Of a stretch of DNA of 64,000 bases, positions 1-10,339 are shown one piece after another (position 1 is the stretch's first letter; each line of letters starts with the position of its first letter). The stretch is taken from contig NC_072796.1 of assembly GCF_028583425.1 (NCBI RefSeq), positions 126,763,464 to 126,827,463 on the forward strand, given 5' to 3'. The notes beneath the pieces are model-generated. The model saw nothing but the letters and a program-made list of their open reading frames with translations. It was not told the DNA's origin and made no database searches. A program made the position numbers and the translations under genes. Source of the stretch: Eublepharis macularius (Eukaryota; Chordata; Lepidosauria; Squamata; Eublepharidae).

Positions 1-1436
1 GCTGCGGGAAGAGCCCCCTGGAATCAATGCGGGGGGGTTAATTGCCCGTTTGTCCCTACGGAGGCCGGCGGATGTGCGCGGTGCCTCGAGTGCTGCCGGG
101 CCATGAGAAACGGCAAAGAGCAGAACTAGGCGAGAGCCTACAAGTAAGCGAATTCCTTCTGTTATTACAAGCGTACGTGAAGGAGAGGTGAGATCTTAAG
201 CTAAGAAGGCTCACTCTTCCCCTTTGCTGAGTCTCAAAATTTGGTTGGCGCCCCCCCCCCCAAATGGCAACAAAAAAACAAAGTCCTGCCCTTGGCAAGT
301 CAGTTTCGGCTGCCTTAAAGGGAGAATCGCTGGAGGAAATTGTACAGAGGGCGGTTGGTGAAGCTATAAAACCCTTTGTTGACAAGCTGAATGAAACAGA
401 TCAAAGGGTGGGCTTAATGGAGAGCGAAGTGAAAACCATCAAGGAAGCAGCGGGGGGGCAGAGAAGTCTGCTCGGGAAAGTGCGTCACTCGTGAAGGCTA
501 CGAATAAAGAGCTTAAACTGGTGGAGAATCAGTTGATCGGGCTACAAGTGGAACGAACACAGACAATTTTGCGCCTCCAGAATGTGAAAGAGGAGGAAAA
601 CGAGGACTTACGGGGTCTTGTCTCGGAACTATTGGCGACACCCGCGAGGGCAACTAAAGAAGAAGTTAAAAGCGCCATTTTGGAAGCCCGTCGGGCTACT
701 TCAAAGTATGCAATGAAGTGTCAGTTGCCGCGCGAGATCATCATCGATTTTTCATCTAAGAGGATCCGGGACACTATCCTATATAATTCATACAATGCGG
801 ATTTGGACTTCTTGGGCAACAAAATTAAGATATTGAAAGACGTCCCATTTCTAGTCCGGAAAAGACGTTTTAAGTATAAAAAGTTCGCAGCTCTTCTGAG
901 AGAACGTGGAATAAAGTACAAATGGTTATTTCCGGAAGGAATCTGGTTCACCCATAAAGATCAAGCCTTTAAGATATTATCAGAAGATCAACTAAGGGAT
1001 TTTGAGGACAGGAACCCAGAATTCCAGTGCACCAAGCAAGACGAAAAGGAGAAGTCTGAGGTGGAGGGGGAGGAAACGAGCACTGCGGCTGCAGTTGCGC
1101 AGAGAGAACTCCGTCCGGGACCCAGGAGGGGAAGAAAAATTTAACTTGAAATTAAATTGTAATTTGCATTTAGTAAGGTCAACCACTCCATCAATATAAT
1201 ATAAAGCTTTAACTTTTGAATAATGGCAGTATGAAGGGAAAACAGAAATGTAGTGTTTAGTGTTTGTAGGGTACCTTCCCCTTTTTTCCACCCCTCCCTC
1301 CCTCTCTCTCTTTTCTCTCCTCTTTCCTATCCCTTGTGTTATTGTAGTCTTTTGTAGTTACTGTTCTGTAGGGTATGTATGTATGTAGTAGTTGTATGTT
1401 AGATATTGAAAATAAAAAATTATATAAAAAAAAAAT
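1..1436 (+). mobile_element. L1-type non-LTR element carrying only ORF1
   Basis: A GC-rich leader of about 260 bp is followed by an ORF1-type reading frame, a 3' tail of about 290 bp with a pyrimidine-rich stretch (1277-1340), and an A-rich terminus with AATAAA-like motifs at ~1410-1436. No reverse transcriptase or endonuclease coding lies between ORF1 and the A-rich tail, so the unit resembles the half-L1 arrangement known from mammals. The 5' end may lie outside the window, so the left target duplication cannot be checked. It sits in an NSMCE2 intron in sense orientation. Confidence 0.7.
264..1144 (+). pseudogene. L1 ORF1-like RNA-binding protein gene, frameshifted
   Basis: The first frame (ATG at 264) runs 76 codons and stops at 494. 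The second frame is open through that point and continues to 1144. The two overlap after a run of seven G at ~453-459, so one indel in that run explains the break. The joined product would be about 290 residues, slightly shorter than typical L1 ORF1p. The N-terminal part is heptad-rich and looks coiled-coil. The second part has the L1 ORF1 pattern LRLQNVKEEENEDLRGL, then a basic C-terminal domain with RKRRFKYKKF and a charged tail. The assignment to the L1 ORF1 (Transposase_22) family is by pattern recognition. The known role is RNA binding and chaperoning in L1 particles. Confidence 0.7.
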
Positions 1437-1904
1437 AAAGCCAGTGGTTTGTGGATAAACCTGAGCGGAGCCATCAAGGAGTCCCAGAGCTGGCAACATT
1501 TTCCTTTTGTGCAACTTTGAAAGCTGAATGACAGATTTGGAAGATGAAATTGATAGGCAATAAATTCATTATTTCCTTATCAAGTAATTATATTGTGGAA
1601 TTCATTGCCAGTGATAGCTACGAACATAGATGACTTTAAAAGGGGATTAGACAGATCAGTGGTTACTAGACATAGTGACTAGGGGACTAGAGTTCACTTG
1701 GTCGGATTCCTTGATGCAATCATTCACCTGTAAAGTGGGGTCTAGTTATGTGCTAGTGTCAGGCAGAGGTGATTCTGAGTAGGAAAACTGAAATTTTGGA
1801 GGATATCCTGCCTGTTTTGGATTGGGCTAAGATGCATATTACATTTGTGTTACAAGCTTTGCAGTGGTTACCAGTTGGCTTCCTTGTTCATTAAGGTGTT
1901 ATTA
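1437..1904 (+). repeat. intron segment with CR1/L3-like LINE 3' fragment (~1596-1725)
   Basis: Around 1596-1725 the sequence reads GGAATTCATTGCCAGTGATA, then GACTTTAAAAGGGGATTAGA, then a 'ggttactagacatagtgact' stretch. This is the layout of the CR1/L3-type 3' untranslated region that recurs in opposite orientation at 33145-33905 and 60270-60415. The remainder of the interval shows no gene or clear repeat. Confidence 0.5.
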
Positions 1905-2254
1905 CCTGTAAACAAGGCTTTTTTTTTTGTGGGAAAAGAGGTGGCAGGACTCAGTGGTGGAACTCAAGACCGCACAATGACACCACTTTGGATCAGCTGG
2001 AACAAGGGGGAAGTTTTTTAAAGTTTAAATCGCCCTCGGCAAAAATGGTCACATGGCCGGTGGCCCCGCCCCCTGATCTCCAGACAGAGGGGTGTTTAAA
2101 TTGCCCTCCACGTCACTTGGTGGTGTGGAGGGCAATCTCAACTCCCCTCTGTCTGGAGATCAGGGGGCGGGGCCACCGGCCATGTGACCATTTTCAAGAG
2201 GCGCCGGAACTCCGTTCCACCGCGTTCCTGCTGAAAAAAAGCCCTGCCTGTAAA
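1905..2254. mobile_element. hAT-like MITE, family 1, copy A (with 8-bp TSD)
   Basis: The element body is 1913-2246, flanked on both sides by CCTGTAAA (1905-1912 and 2247-2254). The ends are CAAGGCTTTTTTTT and AAAAAAAGCCCTG. The interior is a long imperfect palindrome. The arm ATGGTCACATGGCCGGTGG near 2045 is repeated as its reverse complement near 2175-2195, around a centre at ~2110-2125. There is no transposase frame, so it is non-autonomous. An 8-bp target duplication with CAGGG-type ends is the hAT signature. Confidence 0.85.
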
Positions 2255-2379
2255 TCCATTCTTGGACCGGGCCCTCATACCTGCAGCACCATCACTCCCA
2301 ACATGCCCCCCTGTGTTACCTTTTCCTGGCTTGTTTGATTAATATTCGATCACACGGGCAAGTGAGATCGACGACCTAG

Positions 2380-2670
2380 AAGCTTTCTAGCGGTGGTTCT
2401 CACTTTGATGGAATGACCTCCCAGACAATATCAGAAAGGCTTTCTTGTGGCTGCTTTTCAGAAGGCTGAGTAAGGTGGAGTTCATTAAATTGGGCATTCT
2501 GGTGGAGACTGGTTCTGCAGATGGTTTGAGTGGTGCCTGTGTGTCTGTTGTTTTTTAAAAGAGGTATTGCTTTTGTTTTTATTATCGTAGTTTGATTTGA
2601 TTTTGAAAATTGGTATTGCGACACACTTTTGAGTTCAGTTGCGACCAAAGTGTATTTAAAAGTCATAAAT
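2380..2670 (+). repeat. possible L2-like LINE 3' fragment
   Basis: The text around 2400-2490 (GGAATGACCTCCCAGACAAT, then a 'cagaaaggctttc' and 'cttttcagaaggctga' layout) resembles the end of L2-type LINE coding regions in squamates, as does 32575-33020. It is degenerate and has no open frame. The assignment is tentative. Confidence 0.3.
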
Positions 2671-2689
2671 AAATCATCATTTCAGGTGG

Positions 2690-2818
2690 TTAGCCATGTT
2701 GGTCTGCAGTAGAAGGGCAAGGTTTGCGTCCAATAGCACCTTAAACACTAACAAGTTTTCCAGAATATAAGATTTCTAGAGTCAGAATTCCTTTCATCAG
2801 ATACTCCGTCAGATTATA
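2690..2818 (-). repeat. hammerhead-like repeat (Penelope-like candidate), single arm
   Basis: It shares the outer sequence GTTGGTCTGCAGTAGAAG and the 'agcaccttaaacactaacaag' block with the other copies of this family. It ends at the stem region around TTTCATCAGATAC (2805-2818). The ribozyme-like core is eroded in this copy. Confidence 0.6.
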
Positions 2819-2849
2819 AATGAACTAGTCTTTACTGTGCTGTGACACT

Positions 2850-2876
2850 TCTATTCTATTCTATTCTATTCTATTC
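2850..2876. repeat. (ATTCT)n microsatellite
   Basis: About five tandem pentamers of TTCTA. The bases from 2877 to 3186 that follow hold nothing I recognise. Confidence 0.9.
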
Positions 2877-3186
2877 TTACCACTCCACATTGGGAAATCC
2901 CTGGAGATTTGAGGATGGTGCACGGAGAAGGTGGTGTTTTGGGAGGGAGCTCAGCGGGAGTATGATGTCATGTAGTCTATTCTCCAGGTGCCATTTCCTC
3001 CTGAGTAACTGATCTCTGTCGTCTCAAGATAAGTTATGTTTCTGAGAGACCTCTAGAACGTGCCATGAAATTGTCAGCCCTATTATTCCAGAATCAGTTA
3101 TGTGTGAAGACATAACCCAAAAGATTAAAAAACCCAAACAATATTAAGGCTTCTTGGCTTGGAGGTGGTAGAAGGGAAGGTGGCAT

Positions 3187-3366
3187 GATATAGCCCAGTC
3201 TTGTTAGATCTCGGAAACTAGGCAGAGTTGTTGCTTGGATGGGAGACCACCGAGGAAGACCCTGCAGTGGAAGGCAATGGCAAACCATCTCTGCTTCTTA
3301 CTCGCCCTAAAAACCCCTCACTGGGGTTGCCGTAAGTCAGGTGCGACTTGACCACGTGTACATTCA
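3187..3366 (+). repeat. 5S rRNA-derived SINE, copy 1
   Basis: The head matches the internal 5S rRNA promoter region: TTAGATCTCGGAAACTAGGC, then GCTTGGATGGGAGACCACCG. The body reads 'ggcaatggcaaaccatctc' and the 3' part is a 'ccgtaagtcaggtgcgacttgac' tail like those of the five other copies in this window. The 5S match covers only the 5' third, and the rest is SINE body, so it is not a 5S gene. Confidence 0.8.
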
Positions 3367-4847
3367 TATGTACTTGGAGGCAATTCCTAAGGAGCTCTTG
3401 CCGTGTACTCATGTATGCCTATGCTAATGCAGGGAGGAGTTCAATGTAATTTGAAATTGTAGTATAGGTCAGGTTGACCCAGGTTGAAGTGTATGAAAAT
3501 GATTTTAATGGCTGCATCCATGTAGTGTTCCTTCCGTAGCTGCAGCAATTGCAAGGGCATTCGCACTCGTTTCCCCTGCATTCTCCTTGCCCCAGCCTTT
3601 CTCCCTGTTACCGGTAGGTTAAGTATAGCAGTAAGCTACGGAGATAAGGCCAGCAACCAATTTTAATCTAGAGTAGTATGTCAATTTCTTTGGGTAACTG
3701 ATACACCACTATAGCTAAAAAGTGGTTCTTAGACTTGGTAATTGACACATAGCTATAGCGTAAATTCAAGCACCAATTAAAAAGCAAAAAAGTCCCCCAG
3801 TGGCTGAGGGGGGTTGAGGCAAGGGACGTAAACACGATCTGCCAAAATGTGCATCTTCCCATCCTTACAACGTGCAAATGAAACTGATCATATTTTTTCT
3901 CAAGATCATACCAAAACCAGGTTGGGAAGGAGCACAGAAAAGTGGGGGGGGGACCCATAAAAAGTGGATGCTTCAGGCCAGGGGACGGCAAACTTTGTTT
4001 CTGGGAGCTATTTGTTTTTTCAAGAGACTTGGGAGTTACCAGTCACAAATGGTGGCTCGGTGGGTGCATTTCAGAGCAGGTCTGCAGCGCCCAAAGCAAA
4101 CCATGACCACGCCAAATTTTAAGTTATCCTATAAGGGCAAAAGATACCAGAAGCTGCTGCTTTAGCTTTAAAGAGAAAGGTAAGATAGTGATTACTATAG
4201 CCCCAAAGAGGAGAGTCGGAAAGCTCCTTTGAATTGTTACCTTGAGTGACTATCTGCCTGCCCCCGATTTCAGTGGACGGCAGTATGTAGATGCTCTGGA
4301 AAAACCCACTCTGGAAACTGGAGCAGCCTCTGTGTAGAAGCAGCCCCAGCTGCATTGAGAGGAAAAGTCAAGTTAAACAATGCCAGATCTTTGCACACTA
4401 ATGCCTGAGGGTATAGATTGCACCAAGAGGATTGCACCAAGACCCAGCACCGTTTAGAGTAAAGATTCTAAGAAATGCCTGTGTATAGCTGATACCTGGA
4501 GCTCAGATCTTGTCTTCGTATATTACAGTAATAGGAGAAAACAGATCATAAGGGTTCTTTCCTAACAGGCCCTGATGGAATGCAATAGCTTGGTTTCGCC
4601 TTGCTGCGTTATCTAGTTGAGTGAGTCCCATTAGAAATATAAACAGCTGCCAAAAAAAGAAAAGCAATACAGCCTCTGCACCTTGAATAGAATGCATGCT
4701 GACATACGAAATTAAATGTGTGCCGTTGCAAGAGCTGTTTGGTTCCTATAATGTTGGCGTTGCCTTTTGCGTGATCCTGGAAATAAGTTCCAGCCATTAA
4801 TTTGAAAATAGGTCCCGTTTAGAACTGTGCGCATTGCTTATATGGAA
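3367..4847. other. NSMCE2 intron sequence without recognised features
   Basis: I see no exon-like frame, RNA gene or clear repeat in this interval. Short open frames are present but lack coding character. Old, unrecognised repeats are likely. Confidence 0.5.
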
Positions 4848-4979
4848 GCGTGCTGGGTGACTTGGGGGGTCAGTCACCCTCAGCCAAACCTACTTCACAG
4901 GGTTGTTGTGCAAATGAAATGGAGAAGAGAATGATGTACGCCATTATGGGTCCCTGTTGGGGAGAAAGATGGGGTGTAA

Positions 4980-5016
<37 letters not shown>
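4848..5016 (+). repeat. tRNA-SINE 3' fragment with (TG)n tail
   Basis: The 3' half of the tRNA-derived SINE is visible: GCTGGGTGACTTGGGGGGTC, 'acagggttgttgtg', 'gaatggagaaga'. It leads into a (TG)n run at 4979-5014. A reverse-strand open frame here consists of TH repeats and is an artefact of the microsatellite. Confidence 0.6.
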
Positions 5017-5017
<1 letters not shown>

Positions 5018-5590
5018 ACACAATATGTATAGCATTTAAAAAATGGATACACACACACATTTGGAAATATATAATTATTTGGAATCTTGTGGGTATTGAG
5101 CAGAAGAACTGGGATATCTATTAAACAAATTCTTTCTCCAAGCACATCACAAAGCACTTCCCTTTGGATTAAACTAGATGAAGCACTGTGGAAGTAGCAC
5201 GTGCACGTTTCTTCTAACTGGTAACTAGCAGTGACAAAGGGACATGGCCCATGGGTAGAAGGGGGTTAACCCTTTCCTCCTCACTCCATTTTCCTGGCCG
5301 AACTGCGTCTTCACCGCTTCCCCCAGCGGGACAATTAGCAGCTCCTAGGGGAAGGGGGAATGACATCAGGAAAGGGTAAATTCCCTCCCCATGCCACAGC
5401 CCTGGTCCTGATCAGCAGCTGCAACTAATTGAAATCCAAAACAATTTTGCTTTTTTAAAAAAAACAATTAAAAAATACTTGGGCTGATCTCCCAGCCTCA
5501 TGAATTTGGCCCTTTATCCTCTCTTCCCATGTGTGAGGACTGAGGAAGGGCACTGTAAAGGGAACCCAACGCTGAGGCTGGGTCCCCTTG
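5017..5590. other. NSMCE2 intron sequence without recognised features
   Basis: Nothing is recognised here apart from an A-rich patch near 5450-5475. Confidence 0.5.
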
Positions 5591-5902
5591 GTCTTCCACA
5601 GGGCTTTTTTTCAGCTGGAACACGGTGGAACCAAGTTCCGGCACCTCTTGAAAATGGTCACATGGCCGGTGGCCCCGCCCCCTGATCTCCAGACAGAGGG
5701 GAGTTTAGATTGGCGTGGAGGGCAATCTAAACTCGCCTCTGTCTGGAGATCAGAGGGCGGGGCCACCGGCCATGTGACCATTTTCACGAAGGGCAATTTA
5801 AACTTTAAAAAACTCCCTTGGTCCAGCTGACCCAAAGTGATGTCATTGTGCAGTCCTGAGTTCCACCACCTCTTTTCCCAGAAAAAAAGCTCTGGTCTTC
5901 CA
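5591..5902. mobile_element. hAT-like MITE, family 1, copy B (with 8-bp TSD)
   Basis: The body is 5599-5894, with GTCTTCCA on both sides (5591-5598, 5895-5902). The ends are CAGGGCTTTTTTTCAG and GAAAAAAAGCTCTG. The same palindromic interior as in copy A is present, with arms GTCACATGGCCGGTGGCCCC and its reverse complement. The perfect target duplication and well-kept arms indicate a fairly young insertion. Confidence 0.88.
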
Positions 5903-6237
5903 GATACGACTAGCTTAACAGAAGACTGAAACTCCCACTCTGTCCTGATTTGCCAGAACCGAATAGAATCCTACAAATCTCCTATTCATATGCGTAAGTC
6001 TTTCTTCACGTGGCGTTGATAATCCTCTTTATCTTCCTGGCATTGACAATGAGCATCCGTGGCTTAGAACATCTGCTTTGAACATAGCCGCCTAATTCGG
6101 GAGCTCTCTCCTTGAGGACTTATTGCAAAACGTATCATAAGAAGATGAAATGTTGTCCTCAACCTCCTCTGCAGGAGAAAAGACCTCTTCACAAGTTATA
6201 GTGAATGCATATACAATCCGTACACATTATACCCCAC

Positions 6238-6362
6238 TTCAAGAAGTGAGCAGTGACTTAACGAAAGCTCATACCCTGCCACAAAATTTGTTAGTCTTAT
6301 AGGTGCTACTGGACTCTTGCTCTTTTCTACTGCTACAGACAAACACGGCTACCCATCTTGAT
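6238..6362 (+). repeat. hammerhead-like repeat, single arm
   Basis: It contains ACGAAAGCTCATACCCTGCC, then TTGTTAGTCTTATAGGTGCT and the outer CTACTGCTACAGACAAACAC. The CUGANGA core has decayed to TTCAAGA. It is the same family as the copies at 50888, 59690 and 60835. Confidence 0.65.
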
Positions 6363-6479
6363 AGTAAAACATGATAGAATCATTAAAAAGCAGTAAAAAA
6401 AACCCATCAGCAATTAAAAACCCAGCCAGATCATAAAACATCTAGCACACTAAAATAGTTCTTTGTAAAACAGATCTCA

Positions 6480-6720
6480 GGCTAGAAACAAACTGTTAAA
6501 AAATGATTCAAGAACCAACCTTCTTAGTAAAAAAACCTGGCTCGATGGCTAAAAGAGTGTAGAGTCGGTGCCAGGTGAGCCTCAAGGCGAAGGGCATTCC
6601 ACAGGTGAGGGGCTACCACTGAGAAAGCCACATCTCTTGTTGCCCCCCTGCATCTCTTCTGCAAACAGGGGCACAGAGATCAGGGCTTGTGAGGGAGATG
6701 TTAACTGCCAAGCTGGACAA
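6480..6720 (-). repeat. dispersed LINE-like repeat shared with 58015-58300
   Basis: The stretch 'gtgccaggtgagcctcaag', 'gggcattccacaggtgaggg', 'gccacatctcttgttgcccc' aligns by eye with 58170-58260 ('attccaggtgagccccaag', 'gtattccaaatatgagggg', 'gccctgtcttaag'). This is an old dispersed family whose class I cannot fix; a LINE 3' region is the best guess. The interval 6721-7638 that follows is intron with nothing recognised. Confidence 0.4.
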
Positions 6721-7638
6721 TATGAGTTAGTAGTGGTCCTTCAGATAACCTGACCCCAAGCTAAAAATGTTACAAATAAGACTTTCAAGATATCTTCATT
6801 GATGGAGGATAGACTGACATCTAATAAGAGCAAGGCTGTGCTCTCAATAAGACATACATTATTTTAGATTTGCTGTAGAACAGATGACATTTTCAGAAGG
6901 CATCCCAGTTCTTTGATTCCCAAATCTTATACTTACAGGGAACTGCCTACAGAATTTTGCTTTTGTTATGGATCTTCTCAGAATATCTCGGAAACCTTCC
7001 CATCTGTTTAAAAGTGTGCTTTGCATTTTCTCCCCATGTTCATGGTGAAACAGGCTGTCAGCCCAAAGCTTCATAATCCTGGCCGTGGTGCCTGGGACTC
7101 CACTGGGCTGTGTACTTACATTTTTATATATGTAGATCTCCACCTGTCTGTACCGTTTAAATAATAATGGACAAGAACATGGGCATGTATGTGAACCCTA
7201 GTACGGCTGTGGGAGGGGCATCCACACATTGAAACGGGCAGTTGGATACTTACCTATGTGTGCAAATGAGTGCTCTGCACATGGGTTCTCTCCCAGCTGA
7301 ACAGCATGGGGGGCATATACCTATCCCTCCCTCAGGTCTGAAAATCAATGATAATTCCAGTTCAAGAGAAGGGGCTGAGTTTCATTCCTCCTCCCTTCCC
7401 ACTCCCTTCTTCCACCAGATCTCAGATCAAGACTGTTAATGTGTCTGTGGCATTAAAGGTCCAACATTTGCAAGCACATGTATCCAGTGGGTCAAGGCAG
7501 CTGTCTTTCCTAACCAAGCTTAAGTTCAAAGGAAGGCTTCATTTCTCACTTTGCTAGCACGACAGCAAGTACCAGTGATGGCCACCTTAATGACACCAGC
7601 TATGCTTCTGCTTAATTTTTTCTTCTTCTCTTCCATAG

Positions 7639-7742
7639 TTGGCGTTCAGCCAGATACAGAAGAAAGTCAGACCCTTGAACAAGTCGATGAAGATCTAGCC
7701 GTGACACAAAGTCAGATGAATTTCAAGTGCCCCATTACACAG
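7639..7742 (+). CDS. NSMCE2: NSMCE2 coding exon (start of SP-RING)
   Basis: The acceptor is a pyrimidine-rich tract ending TTCCATAG at 7638. The donor is CAG|GTCAGT at 7742/7743. The exon is 104 nt: two bases complete a codon from the previous exon, then 34 full codons follow. The peptide begins GVQPDTEESQTLEQVDEDLA and ends NFKCPITQ. The acidic stretch before the zinc domain and the CPIT motif that opens the SP-RING are typical of NSMCE2. It ends in phase 0, matching the start of the exon at 9761. Confidence 0.92.
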
Positions 7743-7754
7743 GTCAGTGATGAT

Positions 7755-8012
7755 GTGTGCAGGTTATGTGCCGTCAAGTCGCCTCCAACCTATGGCAACC
7801 CTATGAAAGACCTCCAAAATGTCCTATTGTTAACAGACTTGCGCAGATCCTGCAATTTGGAGGACATGGCTTCCTTTACAGAGCCAAGCCATCTTGTTTT
7901 GGGTCTTCCTCTTTTCCTACTCCCTTCCACTTTTCCTAGCATAATTGACTTTTCCAGAGAATCTTGTCTTCTCATGATGGGATCAAGTACAATAGCCTCA
8001 GTTTTATCATTT
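7755..8012 (-). mobile_element. BovB-type LINE 3' end (fragment)
   Basis: On the - strand a frame at 7975-7790 reads GKVEGSRKRGRPKTRWLGS, the characteristic C-terminal end of BovB/RTE-type ORF2 proteins, followed by 'ggttgccataggttggaggcgacttgacggcac'-type sequence at 7755-7800. The + strand shows GTGCCGTCAAGTCGCCTCCA at 7769. A second copy is at 60780-61220. It is 5'-truncated and starts only 12 bp downstream of an NSMCE2 donor. Confidence 0.65.
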
Positions 8013-8602
8013 TAGCTTCTAGGGAGAGTTCAGGCTTAATTTGACTAGAGCAGAAATGTGTGTCCTTTGTGGCATCATTCATAAATGTGACTTTTGTAGC
8101 TCCTACAGTTTTAACCAATGTGTACTTATATTGCCTGCCTATATTCCTGTTAAATATTTTTTCATAAGTTTGGCCAAAGCCCAGAAATCAATGTAAAAGG
8201 AAAGAGTTCCTCTCTGTAAACTATTACTAAATGCAGTTGTGCGGCCATTTGCTGTGAGAACCTGGTTAGTTACCTCTAACATTGCTTCCGCATGGAGTTT
8301 TTGCTCTGCATTCCCCCCCCCCCCCGAAAAAACCTTCAGCGTTTTTTATTTTCGCTTCCACACGATGATGCCATGCAATTACCCACCTCTTATGTTTTCC
8401 CTGCTTTGCTGTGTTTTTCCCATTCCCACTTTGGTGTAATGTTCCAGGGAGATTGTGCTCAAGGCATGTTTGGTTATGGTGTAGATGGGAAGGTGTCGCT
8501 TTTCCAACCTCTCCATTCACATGTGATGCCATTTTCTCTCCACTCCCCCCCCACCCCCACCCCAGTTGGGCTTTTTACCAGTTTTATTTTTTTAACTGAC
8601 AG
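8013..8602. other. NSMCE2 intron sequence without recognised features
   Basis: A poly-C run lies at ~8313-8326 and a CCCCACCCCC run at ~8549-8563. No gene or repeat family is recognised. Confidence 0.5.
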
Positions 8603-8821
8603 AAGCTGCTGTAGCACAGTGGTTAAGTGGTTCAGCTGTGAATCAGCAATCTATTGGTTCAAATCCCACTACTGCCATGAGCTCAGTAGGTGGCCTTGGA
8701 TAAGCCACTCCTCTCAGCCCCAGCTCCCCAGCTGTACTGTGGGGATAATCATAACACAAACTTGTTCACCGCTCTGGGTGGGGCACTAATCTATCTAGAA
8801 TAGCGGTATATAAGCACGGTT

Positions 8822-8871
<50 letters not shown>
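8603..8871 (+). repeat. tRNA-derived SINE with (GAT)n tail
   Basis: The tRNA-like head has the box A-like GTAGCACAGTGGTTAAGTGG and the box B-like GGTTCAAATCCCACTACTG (~8658). The body ends GAATAGCGGTATATAAGCAC, followed by (GAT)n at 8823-8871. The layout matches the copy at 31164-31415. Confidence 0.75.
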
Positions 8872-9311
8872 CAGGGGTCATTTTGTAGAAAAAGAGCTGG
8901 AGGGACTCATTAGCATAACTCATTAGCATAAGCCATTAGCATATGCCACACCCCTTGCCATCATCGGAAGTGTGTCGTTGGCATAACTGATTTGCATATG
9001 CCACACCCCTTGACGTCACCTATCCTGGCTGTTTTGGACCCAATCCTGGCCATTCAGGGCCCAAGTTGGGCCCAAAAGTGGCAAAAGGGGCTGAAAATGG
9101 CCGAAAAGGGGCCCAAAATGGTCAGGATCGGGCTGCTGCAGAGTGGGAAAGTGATCCACCACCCGTCAGAGGCCTGATCTGGGCCGTTTTGGCCCAAATC
9201 TGGGCTGAAACGGGCCCAAAATGTCAGGTGGGCGGGGCCACCTGACATGTGACCTCTTTGGAGAACTGCGGGAACTGCATTCCAGCACATTCCCCCTCGA
9301 AAAGAGCCCTG
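8872..9311. mobile_element. hAT-like MITE, family 2, copy 1
   Basis: The ends are CAGGGGTCATTTTGTAGAAA and CCCTCGAAAAGAGCCCTG. Internal ATTAGCATAA repeats and 'gggcccaaaatgg' units match the better-bounded copy at 33442-33813 in the opposite orientation. Here the insertion is in the (GAT)n tail of a SINE. The flanking octamers (ATGATGAT, ATTATTGT) agree only partly, probably because the microsatellite changed later. Confidence 0.7.
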
Positions 9312-9760
9312 ATTATTGTTGTTGTTGTATCATTTTATTGAAATTAAATGTATTTATTTAAAACATTCTATCCTGTTGGGAGGGAGGATCTCTGCGGCTC
9401 TCTGTACATCAATGGACTCACTCAGCGCAACCCGACTGTGAACAAGGCGGGGGCAGCTAGGGGACTGGTGTGGCCAGAACTGCAATGACTTCTACTTGCT
9501 GCCAGGGCGGAGGTCAGGATTGCATCAATGAGGCTTTTAAAATTCCCTGTGGGCTTCCTAAAATTTTATTTCATGATATCGGGCCTTAAGCTGAAAGCTT
9601 GAAGGTCAAAAATGGTACCATGAAGTTTGTGGTGATAATCCTTTCTACCCCTTGGAGTCAACCCTGCTCATATTACCCAGCTGATCGTTTCTGCCTGGTC
9701 TGAGGGCGCATCGAAGATCTTGTCTTGGTCTGCCAAGTACAGTCTGATTCATTCTTACAG

Positions 9761-9867
9761 GAGGAAATGAAGAAACCAGTCAGAAATAAAGCCTGTGGTC
9801 ACACCTATGAAGAGGAGGCCATCCTGGAAATAATCGTGCGCAGAGAGAAACATAACAAGAAAGCTCG
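9761..9867 (+). CDS. NSMCE2: NSMCE2 coding exon (SP-RING core)
   Basis: The acceptor is CATTCTTACAG at 9760 and the donor is CTCG|GTAAGC at 9867/9868. The exon is 107 nt, phase 0 in and two bases over at the end. The peptide begins EEMKKPVRNKACGHTYEEEA and continues with a basic stretch ending HNKKA. The C-x-H pair of CGHTY gives two of the four zinc ligands of the SP-RING; the other two are in the exon at 27702. Both residues are intact. Confidence 0.94.
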
Positions 9868-10012
9868 GTAAGCAAGCAAGAGTGTGTGAAAAGGGAATCC
9901 TGCTTACTTGACAAAATGTAAAAGGAAACCATGTGATTGTTATGGAGCACAGAGAGGTTTGCTTGGGAAGACTCCCCCCTCCCCCCCCCGCAACCACTTC
10001 TAAGTCTATGAA

Positions 10013-10339
10013 TGTGTGATCAGAGCTTTTTTTCTGGGAAAAGAGGTGGTGGAACTCAGGACCGCACCATGATGTCACTTTGGGTCAGCTGGAACAAGGG
10101 CGGAGTTTTTAAAAGTTTAAATCACCCTTAGCAAAAATGGTCACATGGCCGGTGGCCCCACCCCCTGATCTCTAGACAGTGGGGAATTTAGATTGCCCTC
10201 TGCGCCAGACACTGAGGGCAATCTCAACTCCCCTCTGTCTGGAGATCAGGGGGCGAGGCCACTGGCCATGTGACCATTTTCAAGAGGTGCTGGAACTCTG
10301 TTCCACTGCGTTCCAGCTGAAAAAAACCCTGTATGTGAT
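10013..10339. mobile_element. hAT-like MITE, family 1, copy C
   Basis: The body is 10021-10331 with ends CAGAGCTTTTTTTCTGGG and GAAAAAAACCCTG. The flanking octamers TGTGTGAT and TATGTGAT agree at 7 of 8 positions. The palindromic interior is as in copies A and B. It lies about 150 bp downstream of an NSMCE2 exon. Confidence 0.82.

Noticed and set aside
3187..3366. 5S rRNA gene
   Set aside because: Only the internal promoter-like part matches 5S rRNA. The 3' portion is a SINE body repeated elsewhere in the window.
7551..8015. 154-codon frame taken as one gene
   Set aside because: Only 7639-7742 is exon, as shown by splice sites and phase. The rest is intron and a BovB fragment in reverse.
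8823..8871. CRISPR-like tandem repeats
   Set aside because: It is a simple (GAT)n microsatellite at a SINE tail, with no spacers.
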